Positions 24,307 through 32,557 are shown, numbered from the stretch's first letter. The stretch is DNA of 36,232 nucleotides from an uncultured Halorubrum sp. (GCF_937146585.1 NZ_CAKZRO010000025.1:1-36232); one strand, 5' to 3'. The notes: generated by a model not told the origin, from the letters alone. Numbers and translations are program-made.

Positions 24307-24466
24307 TACCCCCGACGATTATCACGAGCGACATCGACGGCGTCGTCGACCGCGCGGCCGCGAGCCGCGTCCGCCAGCGAGCCGTGTGCGCCCACGAGTC
24401 GCGTCGCTGCGCCGCCGATCCGCCCGTTACGTTGATACGGCCGGGCCGCAAAGCAGTGAGTACGAA

Positions 24467-24946
24467 ATGCGGCGTGACTACTTCGATTTGGCCGTCGAGG
24501 GCGTCGGAGACGGTGCCGACACCCGGTCGCCCCCGCTCGTGCGGATCGACTTCCACGGGCCGGAAGAGCTCCTCCGCGAGCGACTCTCGAGAGGCGAGAG
24601 CGACGGCGTCGACGACGGCGACCTGCTCGGTGCCGACCAGATAGACGTCGCCTTCCGGCTCCGCGAGCCGCTCGGCGAGGCGGACGACCCGGAGGGCGTC
24701 GTCGGCGTCACCAACCGGTTCACCGGCGACTTCGTCCTCGAACTCAACGAGACCGCGACGGACGTTCTCCCCTTCATCCACGCCGCGCGCGACGCGACCG
24801 ACGACGGCGACGCGCAGTACCGCGTCGAGATCGACGTCGACGGCGAGCGCCTCGTCGACTACGACAAGGACACCTTCCTCGTGTACGACCACGAGGGGAA
24901 CCTGCTCCGCAGCGAGAGCCTGATCCCCTCCGGCGTCGAACTGTAG
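24467..24946 (+). CDS. DUF5793-like conserved haloarchaeal protein
   Basis: This is a 159-residue acidic, soluble protein, likely of all-beta or alpha/beta type. Recognisable segments are MRRDYFDLAVEGV, VRIDFHGPEELLRERL, LLGADQIDVAFRLREPL, VVGVTNRFTGDFVLELN, and DKDTFLVYDHEGNLLRSESLIPSGVEL in part at the C-terminus. From memory these belong to the haloarchaeal DUF5793 family, whose function is unknown. There is no signal peptide, membrane segment or catalytic motif. ATG 24467 gives the conserved MRRDYF start, and the frame before it is not credible. The gene is divergent from pilB across a 195-bp gap. Confidence 0.78.
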   Translation: MRRDYFDLAVEGVGDGADTRSPPLVRIDFHGPEELLRERLSRGESDGVDDGDLLGADQIDVAFRLREPLGEADDPEGVVGVTNRFTGDFVLELNETATDVLPFIHAARDATDDGDAQYRVEIDVDGERLVDYDKDTFLVYDHEGNLLRSESLIPSGVEL

Positions 24947-24981
24947 CGGCCGCCGCCGCGGCCGGGCCCTCCCCCCGACGC

Positions 24982-25845
24982 TCAGAGGCTGACGCTGTCG
25001 GGCACGAACCGCACCGCGTCGCCCGGCCGGAGGTCGAACGCGCCGTCGCCGCGGCCGTCGTTCACGTCACACTCCGCGTAGCCGTGGCTCCCGACGGTGA
25101 CGAGCCGCTCTCCGGGGTCGACCGCGCCGAACGTCTCCGCGACCGGCGTGAGGTCGCCGTTCACGCGGATCCAGTCGCGGTCGCGGACCAGGTCGCCGGG
25201 CACGTTGGTGATCACGTTCCCGAACCGGTCGATCGCGAGCACCTCGCCGTCGACGGCGATCACGTCGCCCTCGTCGCGCTCGATCGACGGCTCTGGGAAG
25301 CGGATGTCCGCGGGGTCGCTCGCGGGCGCGAGGTCGTCGAGCCCCGCGAGCGCCGCGGCGACCGCGTCGGCGTCGAGCGCCCCGTCTCCCGCGGCGTCGG
25401 CCGCTCCCCCTTCCGCCGATTCCGCGGCGTCGTCGAGCGCCGTCCGGACGCGGGCCGCGACCGGCGCGAACACGTCGCGGCCGTGGAACGTCTCGCTCGC
25501 GGGGTCGTCGACGGCGACGGTCCAGACCTCGACGTCCGACTCGTCGGTCGCCAGCGCCCGCGCCGGCGGCATGGCGAGGCCGTTGTCCGGGGCGACGACG
25601 ACGTGTTCGCCGGCGCGGACGACGAGGGCGTCGCGGTCGGTCCCGACGCCGGGGTCGACGACGGCGCAGTGGACCGCCGGGGGGAACTCCGGGAGGACGA
25701 ACCGGAGCCAGAAGGCGGCGGCCCGCGGGTCCCCGCGCGGGAGGTCGTGCGCGACGTCGATCAGTTCGGCGTCCGTGTGCCGGCGGATCACTCCCTTCAT
25801 CGCGGCCGGGTACGGCGAGCCGAAGTCCGAGGTGAGCGTGATCAT
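24982..25845 (-). CDS. SAM hydroxide adenosyltransferase (DUF62/fluorinase-fold family)
   Basis: This 287-residue enzyme of the DUF62 group splits S-adenosylmethionine into adenosine and methionine using hydroxide. The fold is shared with fluorinase and chlorinase, but hydroxide is the usual nucleophile. Diagnostic positions are SDFGSPYPAAMKGVI at the start, D64 and R71 in VDPGVGTDR, DNG at 87-89 and H121 in FHGRDVFAP. The D-R-H set keeps the family's 7-residue D-to-R spacing. The C-terminal domain contains VLAIDRFGNVITN. An acidic Ala/Gly/Asp insert occupies about 138-165. The start at 25845 is supported by a TTTTAA box 28 bp upstream. The physiological reason for splitting SAM is unknown. 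Confidence 0.93.
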   Translation of the reverse strand: MITLTSDFGSPYPAAMKGVIRRHTDAELIDVAHDLPRGDPRAAAFWLRFVLPEFPPAVHCAVVDPGVGTDRDALVVRAGEHVVVAPDNGLAMPPARALATDESDVEVWTVAVDDPASETFHGRDVFAPVAARVRTALDDAAESAEGGAADAAGDGALDADAVAAALAGLDDLAPASDPADIRFPEPSIERDEGDVIAVDGEVLAIDRFGNVITNVPGDLVRDRDWIRVNGDLTPVAETFGAVDPGERLVTVGSHGYAECDVNDGRGDGAFDLRPGDAVRFVPDSVSL

Positions 25846-25870
25846 GGCCGGAATGGGGGTCGGCGGGCGG

Positions 25871-25876
25871 TTAAAA
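25871..25876 (-). promoter_or_regulatory. TATA box of the SAM hydroxide adenosyltransferase gene
   Basis: TTTTAA on the minus strand is centred about 28 bp before ATG 25845. It sits in the 52-bp gap behind nadM. Confidence 0.6.
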
Positions 25877-25897
25877 CGACCGGGCGGCGACGGCGCG

Positions 25898-26428
25898 TTA
25901 CGCGTCGGAGGGCTCCTTCCCCAGCGTGTCGGTCTCGGCGATGCGGCGGATGCGGTCGACGCCGTCGACCTCCCGGATCACGTCGACGACGGCGTCGGGG
26001 ACGAGGCCCTCCCACTCGCGGCCGCGGATCATCCGCTCGCGGAGCTCTGTCCCCTCCAGCACGTCGCGGCGGAACATCGGGGACTGGCGCACCTCGACGC
26101 CGGCCTCCTCGAACAGGCGGACGACGAGCGGGTTGTTCGAGTAGGCGACGTCGAACCGCGGGGTCATGCTCCGGACGTGGCTCACCCACACCGAGTTCCG
26201 GTCGAGGTCCTCGATGGGGACCACGTAGGTGGTGACGTCGAGGTCCTCGACCGCCTTCGTCACCATCATGACGCGCTCGCCGGCGGTGAAGGGGTTCCGC
26301 GTGGTGTGCGAGTCGCCGGCGGAGCCGATGCCCAAGACGAGCTCGTCGACGTCCGCCGCGATTTCTTCCACCATGTGCTGGTGGCCGTCGTGGAACGGCT
26401 GATACCGGCCGATGTAGAACCCCCGCAT
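25898..26428 (-). CDS. nadM: Nicotinamide-nucleotide adenylyltransferase, archaeal NadM type
   Basis: This enzyme joins NMN and ATP to make NAD+. The 176-residue protein has the nucleotidyltransferase signature [10 protein letters not shown] (residues 7-16, with the HxGH motif at 13-16). It is followed by [20 protein letters not shown], the [16 protein letters not shown] segment typical of archaeal NadM, and the C-terminal [12 protein letters not shown] phosphate-binding region in place of bacterial ISSTxxR. ATG 26428 ([12 protein letters not shown]) is chosen over one 8 codons upstream because TTTATAAAT is centred 27 bp before it. It is divergent from lonB and followed after 52 bp by the SAM hydroxide adenosyltransferase gene. 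Confidence 0.95.
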   Translation of the reverse strand: MRGFYIGRYQPFHDGHQHMVEEIAADVDELVLGIGSAGDSHTTRNPFTAGERVMMVTKAVEDLDVTTYVVPIEDLDRNSVWVSHVRSMTPRFDVAYSNNPLVVRLFEEAGVEVRQSPMFRRDVLEGTELRERMIRGREWEGLVPDAVVDVIREVDGVDRIRRIAETDTLGKEPSDA

Positions 26429-26450
26429 GGATCCACGTACCGTCGCCGTC

Positions 26451-26459
26451 ATTTATAAA
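26451..26459 (-). promoter_or_regulatory. TATA box of nadM
   Basis: TTTATAAAT on the minus strand is centred 27 bp before ATG 26428, one of the best archaeal TATA boxes in the window. The transcript should be leaderless. Confidence 0.78.
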
Positions 26460-26552
26460 CCCCGTGGGAACGCCCGTGCGCCGAGATCAGCGGCTATACG
26501 CCTTCTCGACCGCTTTTACTGCCACCGGGGTGGTGTCGCTGGGGGGAGAAAG

Positions 26553-26558
26553 TATATC
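26553..26558 (+). promoter_or_regulatory. TATA-like box of lonB
   Basis: TATATC is 41-46 bp before the ATG at 26599. It predicts a start of transcription near 26582 and a leader of about 17 nt. An AT-leaning CGATAGCGAAACC stretch lies between. Confidence 0.5.
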
Positions 26559-26598
26559 AGTAGCCGACCCGTCCTTTTCGATAGCGAAACCCGATTCT

Positions 26599-28878
26599 AT
26601 GAGCAACGAGAAGGACACGAACGACCCCACGGCCGACGACCCCGACGAACCGTCTCACGGCGGCGTCGACGACTCGAGTCCGGCGGGGAACGGCGAGGAC
26701 GCCGCGCACGGCGACCCCGAGCCCGACGACGGTCCGTCGAACGAGCCCGGCGCCGACGAGGACCCGGCCGCGGACTCCGGCGGGGAGTCGGCCGCGGACC
26801 CCGACGACGACCCCTGGGACGACGGCGTCGTGGTGGACGACGACGGGTTCGACGAGACCGAGATCGTCGGTGACGGTCCCGACGAGGACCGGAACGGCGA
26901 CGGCGTCGGTCCGGTCGACGACGGCGGGATCGACGAGCTCGGGAGCACCGTCGAGGTCGAGGGAGCCGAGATAGAGGAAGACCCCGACGAGGACGACCTC
27001 CTCGGCGGGCTCAAGATCGACACGACGGCCGAACTGGAGATCCCGGACCGGCTCGTCGACCAGGTCATCGGGCAGGAGCACGCCCGCGACGTGATCATCA
27101 AGGCGGCGAAGCAGCGCCGCCACGTGATGATGATCGGCTCGCCCGGGACCGGGAAGTCGATGCTCGCGAAGGCGATGTCCGAACTCCTCCCGAAAGAGGA
27201 GCTGCAGGACGTCCTGGTGTATCACAACCCCGACGACGGCAACAAGCCGAAGGTGCGGACGGTGCCCGCCGGGAAGGGTGAACAGATCGTCGACGCCCAC
27301 AAAGAGGAGGCCCGCAAGCGCAACCAGATGCGGTCGCTTCTCATGTGGATCATCATCGCCGTGGTGTTGGGCTACGCGCTCATCATCGTCGGCCAGATCC
27401 TCGTGGGCATCATCGCGGCCGGCGTCGTCTACTTGGTCTTCCGCTACCTGAACCGCGGCTCCGACGCGATGATCCCGAACTTGTTGGTGAACAACGCGGA
27501 CACGAAGTCCGCCCCGTTCAACGACTCGACGGGTGCACACGCCGGCGCACTCCTCGGTGACGTCCGGCACGACCCGTTCCAGTCCGGCGGGATGGAGACG
27601 CCGAGCCACGACCGCGTCGAGGCCGGCGCTATCCACAAGGCCAACAAGGGCGTGTTGTTCATCGACGAGATCAACACCCTCGACATCCGGAGCCAACAGC
27701 ACCTCATGACGGCGATCCAGGAGGGCGAGTTCTCGATCACGGGCCAGTCCGAGCGCTCCTCGGGCGCGATGGTCCAGACCGAGCCCGTCCCGACGGACTT
27801 CGTCATGATCGCGGCCGGGAACCTCGACGCGATGGAGAACATGCACCCGGCGCTCCGGAGCCGTATCAAGGGGTACGGCTACGAGGTGTACATGGAGGAC
27901 ACCATCGAAGACACGCCGGAGATGCGCCGGAAGTACGTCCGGTTCATCGCCCAGGAGGTCGCGAAGGACGGCCGCCTGCCCGAGTTCTCGGCGGAGGCCG
28001 TCGAGGAGATCATCCTCGAGGCCAAGCGCCGCTCGGGCCGCAAGGGCCACCTCACCCTGAAGATGCGGAACCTCGGCGGGATGGTCCGCGTCGCGGGCGA
28101 CATCGCCCGCGGCGAGGACGCGGACATCACGACCCGCGAGCACGTCCTTCAGGCGAAGGGCCGCTCCCGGTCCATCGAGCAGCAGCTCGCCGACGACTAC
28201 ATCGAGCGCCGCAAGGACTACGAGCTCCAGGTCTCCGACGGCTACGTCGCCGGTCGGGTCAACGGCCTCGCCGTGATGGGCGAGGACTCCGGGATCATGC
28301 TCCCGGTGATGGCCGAGGTGACGCCGACGCAAGGCGGCGGCCAGGTGATCGCCACCGGCCAGCTCAAGGAGATGGCCGAGGAGTCGGTCCAGAACGTCTC
28401 GGCGATCATCAAGAAGTTCTCCGACGAGAACATCTCGGAGAAGGACATCCACATTCAGTTCATTCAGACGGGCCAGCAGGGCGTCGACGGCGACTCCGCG
28501 TCCATCACGGTCGCGACCGCCGTCATCTCCGCGCTGGAGAACGTCGGGGTCGACCAGAGCCTCGCGATGACGGGCTCGCTGTCGGTCCGCGGCGACGTGC
28601 TCCCCGTCGGCGGGGTCACTCACAAGATCGAGGCGGCCGCGAAGGCCGGCTGCGACCGGGTGATCATCCCCGCGGCCAACGAGCAGGACGTGATGATCGA
28701 AGACGAGTACGAGGAGATGATCGAGGTCATCCCGGTCTCGCACATCAGCGAGGTCCTCGACATCGCCCTCGAGGGCGAGGCCGAGAAGGACTCGCTCGTC
28801 TCCCGGCTGAAGTCGATCACGGGCTCCGCGCTGAAGGACGGAAACGTCTCGAGCCCGTCCAACCCGAGCCCGCAGTAG
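26599..28878 (+). CDS. lonB: Membrane-anchored ATP-dependent protease LonB
   Basis: This is the archaeal membrane-bound Lon protease. It degrades regulatory and damaged proteins at the cytoplasmic face. The 759-residue protein has an acidic, low-complexity N-terminus (about residues 1-140). Walker A is GSPGTGKS (180-187). A membrane segment pair inserted within the AAA+ domain (about 247-282) is the LonB hallmark. Walker B is LFIDE (353-357). The C-terminal protease domain uses S633 in DGDSASI and K676 in GGVTHKIEAA, with the 43-residue spacing of Lon Ser-Lys dyads. ATG 26599 (MSNEKDTND) is preferred to the frame opening at 26464, since the promoter lies between. The acidic extension is longer than I expect for a LonB. 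Confidence 0.95.
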   Translation: MSNEKDTNDPTADDPDEPSHGGVDDSSPAGNGEDAAHGDPEPDDGPSNEPGADEDPAADSGGESAADPDDDPWDDGVVVDDDGFDETEIVGDGPDEDRNGDGVGPVDDGGIDELGSTVEVEGAEIEEDPDEDDLLGGLKIDTTAELEIPDRLVDQVIGQEHARDVIIKAAKQRRHVMMIGSPGTGKSMLAKAMSELLPKEELQDVLVYHNPDDGNKPKVRTVPAGKGEQIVDAHKEEARKRNQMRSLLMWIIIAVVLGYALIIVGQILVGIIAAGVVYLVFRYLNRGSDAMIPNLLVNNADTKSAPFNDSTGAHAGALLGDVRHDPFQSGGMETPSHDRVEAGAIHKANKGVLFIDEINTLDIRSQQHLMTAIQEGEFSITGQSERSSGAMVQTEPVPTDFVMIAAGNLDAMENMHPALRSRIKGYGYEVYMEDTIEDTPEMRRKYVRFIAQEVAKDGRLPEFSAEAVEEIILEAKRRSGRKGHLTLKMRNLGGMVRVAGDIARGEDADITTREHVLQAKGRSRSIEQQLADDYIERRKDYELQVSDGYVAGRVNGLAVMGEDSGIMLPVMAEVTPTQGGGQVIATGQLKEMAEESVQNVSAIIKKFSDENISEKDIHIQFIQTGQQGVDGDSASITVATAVISALENVGVDQSLAMTGSLSVRGDVLPVGGVTHKIEAAAKAGCDRVIIPAANEQDVMIEDEYEEMIEVIPVSHISEVLDIALEGEAEKDSLVSRLKSITGSALKDGNVSSPSNPSPQ

Positions 28879-28903
28879 GCGGCTCAGCGCTCCGCCGCCC
28901 GGG

Positions 28904-28918
28904 TTCTTTCACTTTTCG
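28904..28918 (+). terminator. T-rich stretch after lonB, possible archaeal terminator
   Basis: TTCTTTCACTTTTCG begins 26 bp after the lonB stop. Archaeal transcription commonly ends at T-rich runs without a hairpin. This is the only such run before the next promoter region. Confidence 0.4.
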
Positions 28919-29018
28919 CTCCCCCGAGCTACCGCACCGCGAGCAGCCGGGGGGTTTCCGTCCGCCGATCGGCGGCTGACTCGGTCTCGGCCGTTCACCG
29001 TGTGAGCGCGAGGACCTT

Positions 29019-29041
29019 GTATTGCTTAAATGACGCAATAC
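29019..29041. promoter_or_regulatory. Inverted repeat GTATTGC-9-GCAATAC enclosing a TATA-like core
   Basis: Perfect 7-bp arms (29019-29025 and 29035-29041) enclose TTAAATGAC, in which TTAAAT could serve as a TATA box. It lies 190 bp before the flavoprotein start and shares the word CGCAATACAG (29034-29043) with the second palindrome at 29221-29230. It looks like a regulator site over a promoter, but no gene directly downstream is apparent. Confidence 0.5.
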
Positions 29042-29134
29042 AGTCTCGCCGGTCAGCCGCACCTTTTGGTGGACAGGGAGAGAGCCATCATAACGGCCAC
29101 CACTCGCCGTGCGCCCCACGTGTCGCAAATAAGG

Positions 29135-29143
29135 TTAAAATAT
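29135..29143 (+). promoter_or_regulatory. AT-rich promoter candidate TTAAAATAT
   Basis: This is the most AT-rich word in the 350-bp gap between lonB and the flavoprotein gene. If used on the plus strand it would start a message with a leader of about 65 nt. Closer alternatives are TACATAAG (29195-29202) and the TATA at 29207-29210. On the minus strand it faces no gene. Confidence 0.35.
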
Positions 29144-29214
29144 CTCCTCGGGTGGCGACTGGCCGTCGCTTCGGAAGAACTGAGAGGGTCGGAATACATA
29201 AGTCAGTATAGTGC

Positions 29215-29228
29215 GTATTTCGCAATAC
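29215..29228. promoter_or_regulatory. Palindrome GTATTTCGCAATAC just before the flavoprotein start
   Basis: Arms GTATT and AATAC are perfectly complementary around TCGC. The site covers about -16 to -3 relative to the ATG at 29231, where a bound protein would block transcription or translation. It shares CGCAATACAG with the palindrome at 29019-29041. Confidence 0.55.
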
Positions 29229-29230
29229 AG

Positions 29231-30151
29231 ATGTCAGGGATCGCGATCGTCGGCGGAGGACCGACCGGACTGAACGCCGCCATCTACACCGCCCGAGCGG
29301 ACAGGCGAACGCTCGTGTTCGACGACGGCGGCGGGACCACCCGCGACGTCGACACGATGGAGAACGTCTACGGGTTCCCGGACGGTGTCACGGGTCCGGA
29401 GCTCGTCGATCTGGGGCGAGAGCACGCGCGGAAGTACGGCGCCGACATCGTCGAGGAGGAGGTCGTTCGGCTCGAGCCAGAGGGCGACCGCTACCGCGTC
29501 GAGACGACCGTCGACGAGTACGCCGTCGACGGGGTGATCATCGCGACGGGCGCGGACTACGAGCGGCCGGCCATCGCGGACGTCGAGGCGTACGAGGGCC
29601 ACGGCGTCTCCTACTGCGTCGAGTGCGACGCGTACTTCTACCGCGACAGCCCCGTCGCGGTCGTCGGCGACGGCAACTACGCCGCGACCGAGGCGCTGAT
29701 GCTCCTCGATTACACCGACGACGTCCGGATCCTCACCAACGGGTCGCCGTTCGACCCCGACGAGGGGCTGCGGGAACGGGTCGACGAGGCGGGGATCCCG
29801 GTGATCACCGACGACCTCGACCGGCTCGCCGGCGATGAGGTCCTCGAAGCCGTCGTCACCCGAGAGGGCGACGAGATCCCGGTCGACGGGCTGTTCGTCG
29901 CGCTGGGCACGGCCGGCGGCACCGACCTCGCGGAGATGCTGGGCGTCCCCGTCGACGGGGGCGACGTCGTCACCGACGAGGCGCAGTCGACGCCGGTGGA
30001 CCGCGTGTACGCGGCGGGCGACGTCACCGGCGGCCACCAGCAGATCGCGACCTCCGTCGGAGAGGGGGCCCGCGCGGCCATCAACCTGCTCGAAGAGCTC
30101 CGCGGGGCGGACTACATCGACTACAAGAAGCTCGACTCGCAGCCGGCGTGA
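29231..30151 (+). CDS. Thioredoxin-reductase-like FAD-dependent oxidoreductase (CVEC type)
   Basis: This 306-residue protein has the TrxB layout: an N-terminal FAD loop IVGGGPTGLNAA, MENVYGFPDGVTGPEL, a redox pair Cys-Val-Glu-Cys in VSYCVECDAYFYR, a second Rossmann loop VVGDGNYAATEA, and VYAAGDVTGGHQQ at the FAD-closing motif. The HRRxxxR NADPH motif is missing (RILTNGSPFDP stands there), so NADH or another donor is possible. The ORF extends in frame back to 29030, but ATG 29231 is right: it begins with the first beta strand and follows a palindromic control site. It is 265 bp upstream of feoA on the same strand. The enzyme's partner is unknown, and an iron-linked role is inference from position. 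Confidence 0.85.
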   Translation: MSGIAIVGGGPTGLNAAIYTARADRRTLVFDDGGGTTRDVDTMENVYGFPDGVTGPELVDLGREHARKYGADIVEEEVVRLEPEGDRYRVETTVDEYAVDGVIIATGADYERPAIADVEAYEGHGVSYCVECDAYFYRDSPVAVVGDGNYAATEALMLLDYTDDVRILTNGSPFDPDEGLRERVDEAGIPVITDDLDRLAGDEVLEAVVTREGDEIPVDGLFVALGTAGGTDLAEMLGVPVDGGDVVTDEAQSTPVDRVYAAGDVTGGHQQIATSVGEGARAAINLLEELRGADYIDYKKLDSQPA

Positions 30152-30354
30152 CCGCCGGACTACCGGCCGCCGGCGGAGTCCCGGAGTGTCCAATCGAGAG
30201 ACGGTCCGGCGGTCGCGGGTCGGTGTCGCGCGCGGGCGGCCAGAGCGCCGCGAGCAGTTAGCGCGGACGGCGAGTAGGAAGCCCGCTCGCCGACGCGCAT
30301 ATGAAGCCTGAAATAGACCAGCGAACCGACCCGCGGCGTTCGCCCCGCCGAGGC

Positions 30355-30363
30355 TTATATAAG
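30355..30363 (+). promoter_or_regulatory. TATA box of the feo operon
   Basis: TTATATAAG is a strong TATA-like box. It predicts transcription near 30386 and a leader of about 31 nt ahead of ATG 30417. A weaker ATAATTT at 30369-30375 could give a shorter leader. The iron box lies downstream of both, where a repressor would hinder initiation or elongation. Confidence 0.6.
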
Positions 30364-30401
30364 ACCACATAATTTGCCGTGTCGCACAATACGCCCACTG
30401 T

Positions 30402-30417
30402 TTTAGGTAGACCTAAA
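30402..30417. promoter_or_regulatory. DtxR/IdeR-like iron box overlapping the feoA start
   Basis: TTTAGGTAGACCTAAA is a perfect palindrome with 7-bp arms and a 2-nt centre. The TTAGG...CCTAA core is the pattern bound by metal-dependent DtxR-family repressors (DtxR, IdeR, SirR/Idr). The last A is the first base of the feoA ATG. When Fe(II) is plentiful, a bound repressor would shut off Fe(II) uptake. The family link is known biology; binding here is inference. Confidence 0.75.
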
Positions 30418-30659
30418 TGGTGGTCGCGCTGTCCGAGGTCCCGTCGGACGAGCGGGTCGAACTGGTAGACGTGCCGGACGACGAGTGCCGCGCTCGGCTG
30501 CTGCGGCTCGGCCTCCTAGACGGCAGCGTCGAGTGTCGCCGACGGATCCGCAACGGCCCGGTCGTCGTCCGGCGTCGCGGGACGGAGGTGGCGCTCGGGC
30601 GCTCGCTCGCCCGGGAGATCACCGTCGAGCGAGCGCCCCGCGACGGCGCGCCGCAATGA
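30417..30659 (+). CDS. feoA: FeoA, SH3-like accessory protein of ferrous iron uptake
   Basis: This is an 80-residue FeoA domain protein, a small SH3-like cytosolic partner needed for FeoB activity. The core reads VELVDVPDDECRARLLRLGLLDGSVE (in part), RRIRNGPVVVRRRGTEVALGRSLAREITV, which follows the family pattern of GxxxxLxxLGLxxG and the closing strands. Length is typical. ATG 30417 starts on the last base of the iron box. The stop overlaps the feoB start (ATGA), so the two are translated together. Confidence 0.9.
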   Translation: MVVALSEVPSDERVELVDVPDDECRARLLRLGLLDGSVECRRRIRNGPVVVRRRGTEVALGRSLAREITVERAPRDGAPQ

Positions 30660-32557
30660 GGGCGACCGAGGGCGCGGACCGCGGGCTCGGGTCCGGCGAC
30701 GCCGAGACGTCGGTGGCGCTGGTCGGCGCGCCCAACGCGGGCAAGAGCGCGCTGTTCGGGAGGCTCACGGCGGAGTACGCCGACGTCTCGAACTACCCCG
30801 GCACCACGGTCGAGACGACCGCGGCGGCCCTCGGGTCGCTCCGCCTGAGCGACACCCCCGGTGTCCACGGGATCTCGTCGTTCTCCGAGGCAGAGCGGGT
30901 CACGAGGACGGCGGTCCTCGAAGCGGACGCGGTCGTGAACGTCGTCGACGCCACGCAGCTCGGCCGGGACCTGTTCGTGACGCTCCAACTGACGGACATG
31001 GGCGTCCCGACGGTCGTCGCGCTGAACATGATGGACGAGGCCGAGGCCGACGGCGTCGCGATCGACGTCGACGCGCTGGAGTCAGCCCTCGGCGTCCCCG
31101 TCGTGCCGACCGTCGCCGTCACCGGCGCGGGCGTCGACAAACTGCGCGACCGACTCCCGGAGGCGTCCGCCCCAGAGTCGACGCCGATCGACTCGTACTA
31201 CGACGCACTCCCCGACGGGGTCGACGCCACCCGAGCGGAGAAGACCCTCCTCGTCGAGGGCGACGAGCCGACGGCCCGCCGCGTCGGCGTCCCCGGCCTC
31301 GCGACCGACGGGGGCGACGCCCCGCTCGCCGCGGTCGGAGAGCGGGAGGCCGTGTACCGCGAGCGACGGACGCGCGTCCGGTCGATCGTCGACGATGTCG
31401 AACGAGTCGCCGCGTCCGAGCGCGCCCCCGAGGAGCGGCTCGGCGACCTGTTGCTGCGGCCGGCGACCGGGATCCCGATCGCGCTCGCGCTCCTCGCGGC
31501 GGTCTTCTACGTCATGGGGGTCGTCGTCGCGCAGCGGGTCGTCGGCTACGCGGAAGGGGTGCTCTTCGCCCGGTACTACACCCCCGCCGTCGAGGGGGTC
31601 GTCGCGGGCTTGCTGCCGGCGAGCGGGTGGGCCGCACCCGTCGAGTTCCTGCTCGTCAACGACAACCTGGGGCTGGCGACGGTCACCGTGCGGTACACGC
31701 TCGGCGTCCTGCTCCCGCTGGTGGTCGCGTTCTACCTCGTGATCGGGACGCTCGAGGACGCCGGCGTCCTCCCGCGACTCGCCGTGGTGACCGACAGGGG
31801 GCTCGGCCGGATCGGGCTCAGCGGCCGCGCGGTCGTCCCGCTGATCGTCGGGATGGGCTGCGTGACGATGGCGGTCGTCTCCACGCGTATGGTGGGCTCG
31901 CGCCGGGAGCGGCTCATCACGACGGCCCTGCTGGGGCTCGCGATCCCCTGTTCGGCGCAGATCGGCGTCATCTCGGGGTTGCTCGCCGAGCTCGGCGTCG
32001 TCTGGTGGGGCGGCTACCTGGCGGTGCTGCTCGGGGTCCTCGGGACCGCCGGCGTCGCTCTCGACCGGACGCTCCCCGGTCGACGGGACGCGCTGATCGA
32101 GCAGCTGCCGCGACTCCGCCTCCCGCGCCCGACGAACGTCGCCCGGAAGACGGCGAACCGGACCGCCGCGTTCCTCGGGGAGGCGGCCCCGCTGTTCGGG
32201 GCCACCGCCGCGGCGGTGTCGACGCTCGACTACGTCGGCGCGCTCGACGCGGTGGTCGGCGCGCTCCGGCCGCTGACCGCGGCGCTGGGCCTCCCGGCGT
32301 CGTTCGGCCGGGTGCTCGTGTTGGGGCTGATCCGCCGCGACTTCGCCGCCGCCGGGATGACGGACCTGGCGCTGTCGGCGTCACAGACCTTCGTCGGACT
32401 GGTCGTCGTCACGCTGTTCGTCCCGTGCATCCTCACGATGGCGATGGTCCTCAGAGAGCGCGGCGCGCGGAGCGCGCTCCTCGTGTGGGTCGGCTCCTGG
32501 GCCACGGCGTTCGCCGTCGGCGGCGGCGTCGCGGCCGTCTTGGAGGTGATCGCGTGA
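30656..32557 (+). CDS. feoB: Ferrous iron transporter FeoB
   Basis: This GTP-dependent membrane transporter imports Fe(II). The 633-residue protein has an N-terminal G domain: G1 GAPNAGKS (24-31), the YPGTT switch (47-51), G3 DTPG (66-69) and G4 NMMD (124-127, a change from NKxD that is common in FeoB). A helical linker follows, then the membrane core with GMGCVTMAVVSTRM and IPCSAQIG. These are the conserved gate motifs with Cys, and the residues shown lie in several hydrophobic spans from about 285 on. It is shorter than E. coli FeoB (773). ATG 30656 overlaps feoA; the frame continues upstream to 30485 without meaning. Its stop overlaps the start of a small Cys-rich protein. Confidence 0.95.
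   Translation: MRATEGADRGLGSGDAETSVALVGAPNAGKSALFGRLTAEYADVSNYPGTTVETTAAALGSLRLSDTPGVHGISSFSEAERVTRTAVLEADAVVNVVDATQLGRDLFVTLQLTDMGVPTVVALNMMDEAEADGVAIDVDALESALGVPVVPTVAVTGAGVDKLRDRLPEASAPESTPIDSYYDALPDGVDATRAEKTLLVEGDEPTARRVGVPGLATDGGDAPLAAVGEREAVYRERRTRVRSIVDDVERVAASERAPEERLGDLLLRPATGIPIALALLAAVFYVMGVVVAQRVVGYAEGVLFARYYTPAVEGVVAGLLPASGWAAPVEFLLVNDNLGLATVTVRYTLGVLLPLVVAFYLVIGTLEDAGVLPRLAVVTDRGLGRIGLSGRAVVPLIVGMGCVTMAVVSTRMVGSRRERLITTALLGLAIPCSAQIGVISGLLAELGVVWWGGYLAVLLGVLGTAGVALDRTLPGRRDALIEQLPRLRLPRPTNVARKTANRTAAFLGEAAPLFGATAAAVSTLDYVGALDAVVGALRPLTAALGLPASFGRVLVLGLIRRDFAAAGMTDLALSASQTFVGLVVVTLFVPCILTMAMVLRERGARSALLVWVGSWATAFAVGGGVAAVLEVIA

Noticed and set aside
26464-26598. 45-codon upstream extension of lonB
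   Set aside because: The TATA-like box of lonB lies within it, and the sequence before ATG 26599 lacks the acidic composition of the rest.
26557-28743. A 728-residue minus-strand frame
   Set aside because: It is antisense to lonB, with no domain and the typical RDRDD/VRV shadow composition.
29030-29230. In-frame 67-codon extension of the CVEC flavoprotein
   Set aside because: Its ATG overlaps the palindrome and TATA-like core. The extension has no similarity to the family start, and the AT-rich part contains promoter words.
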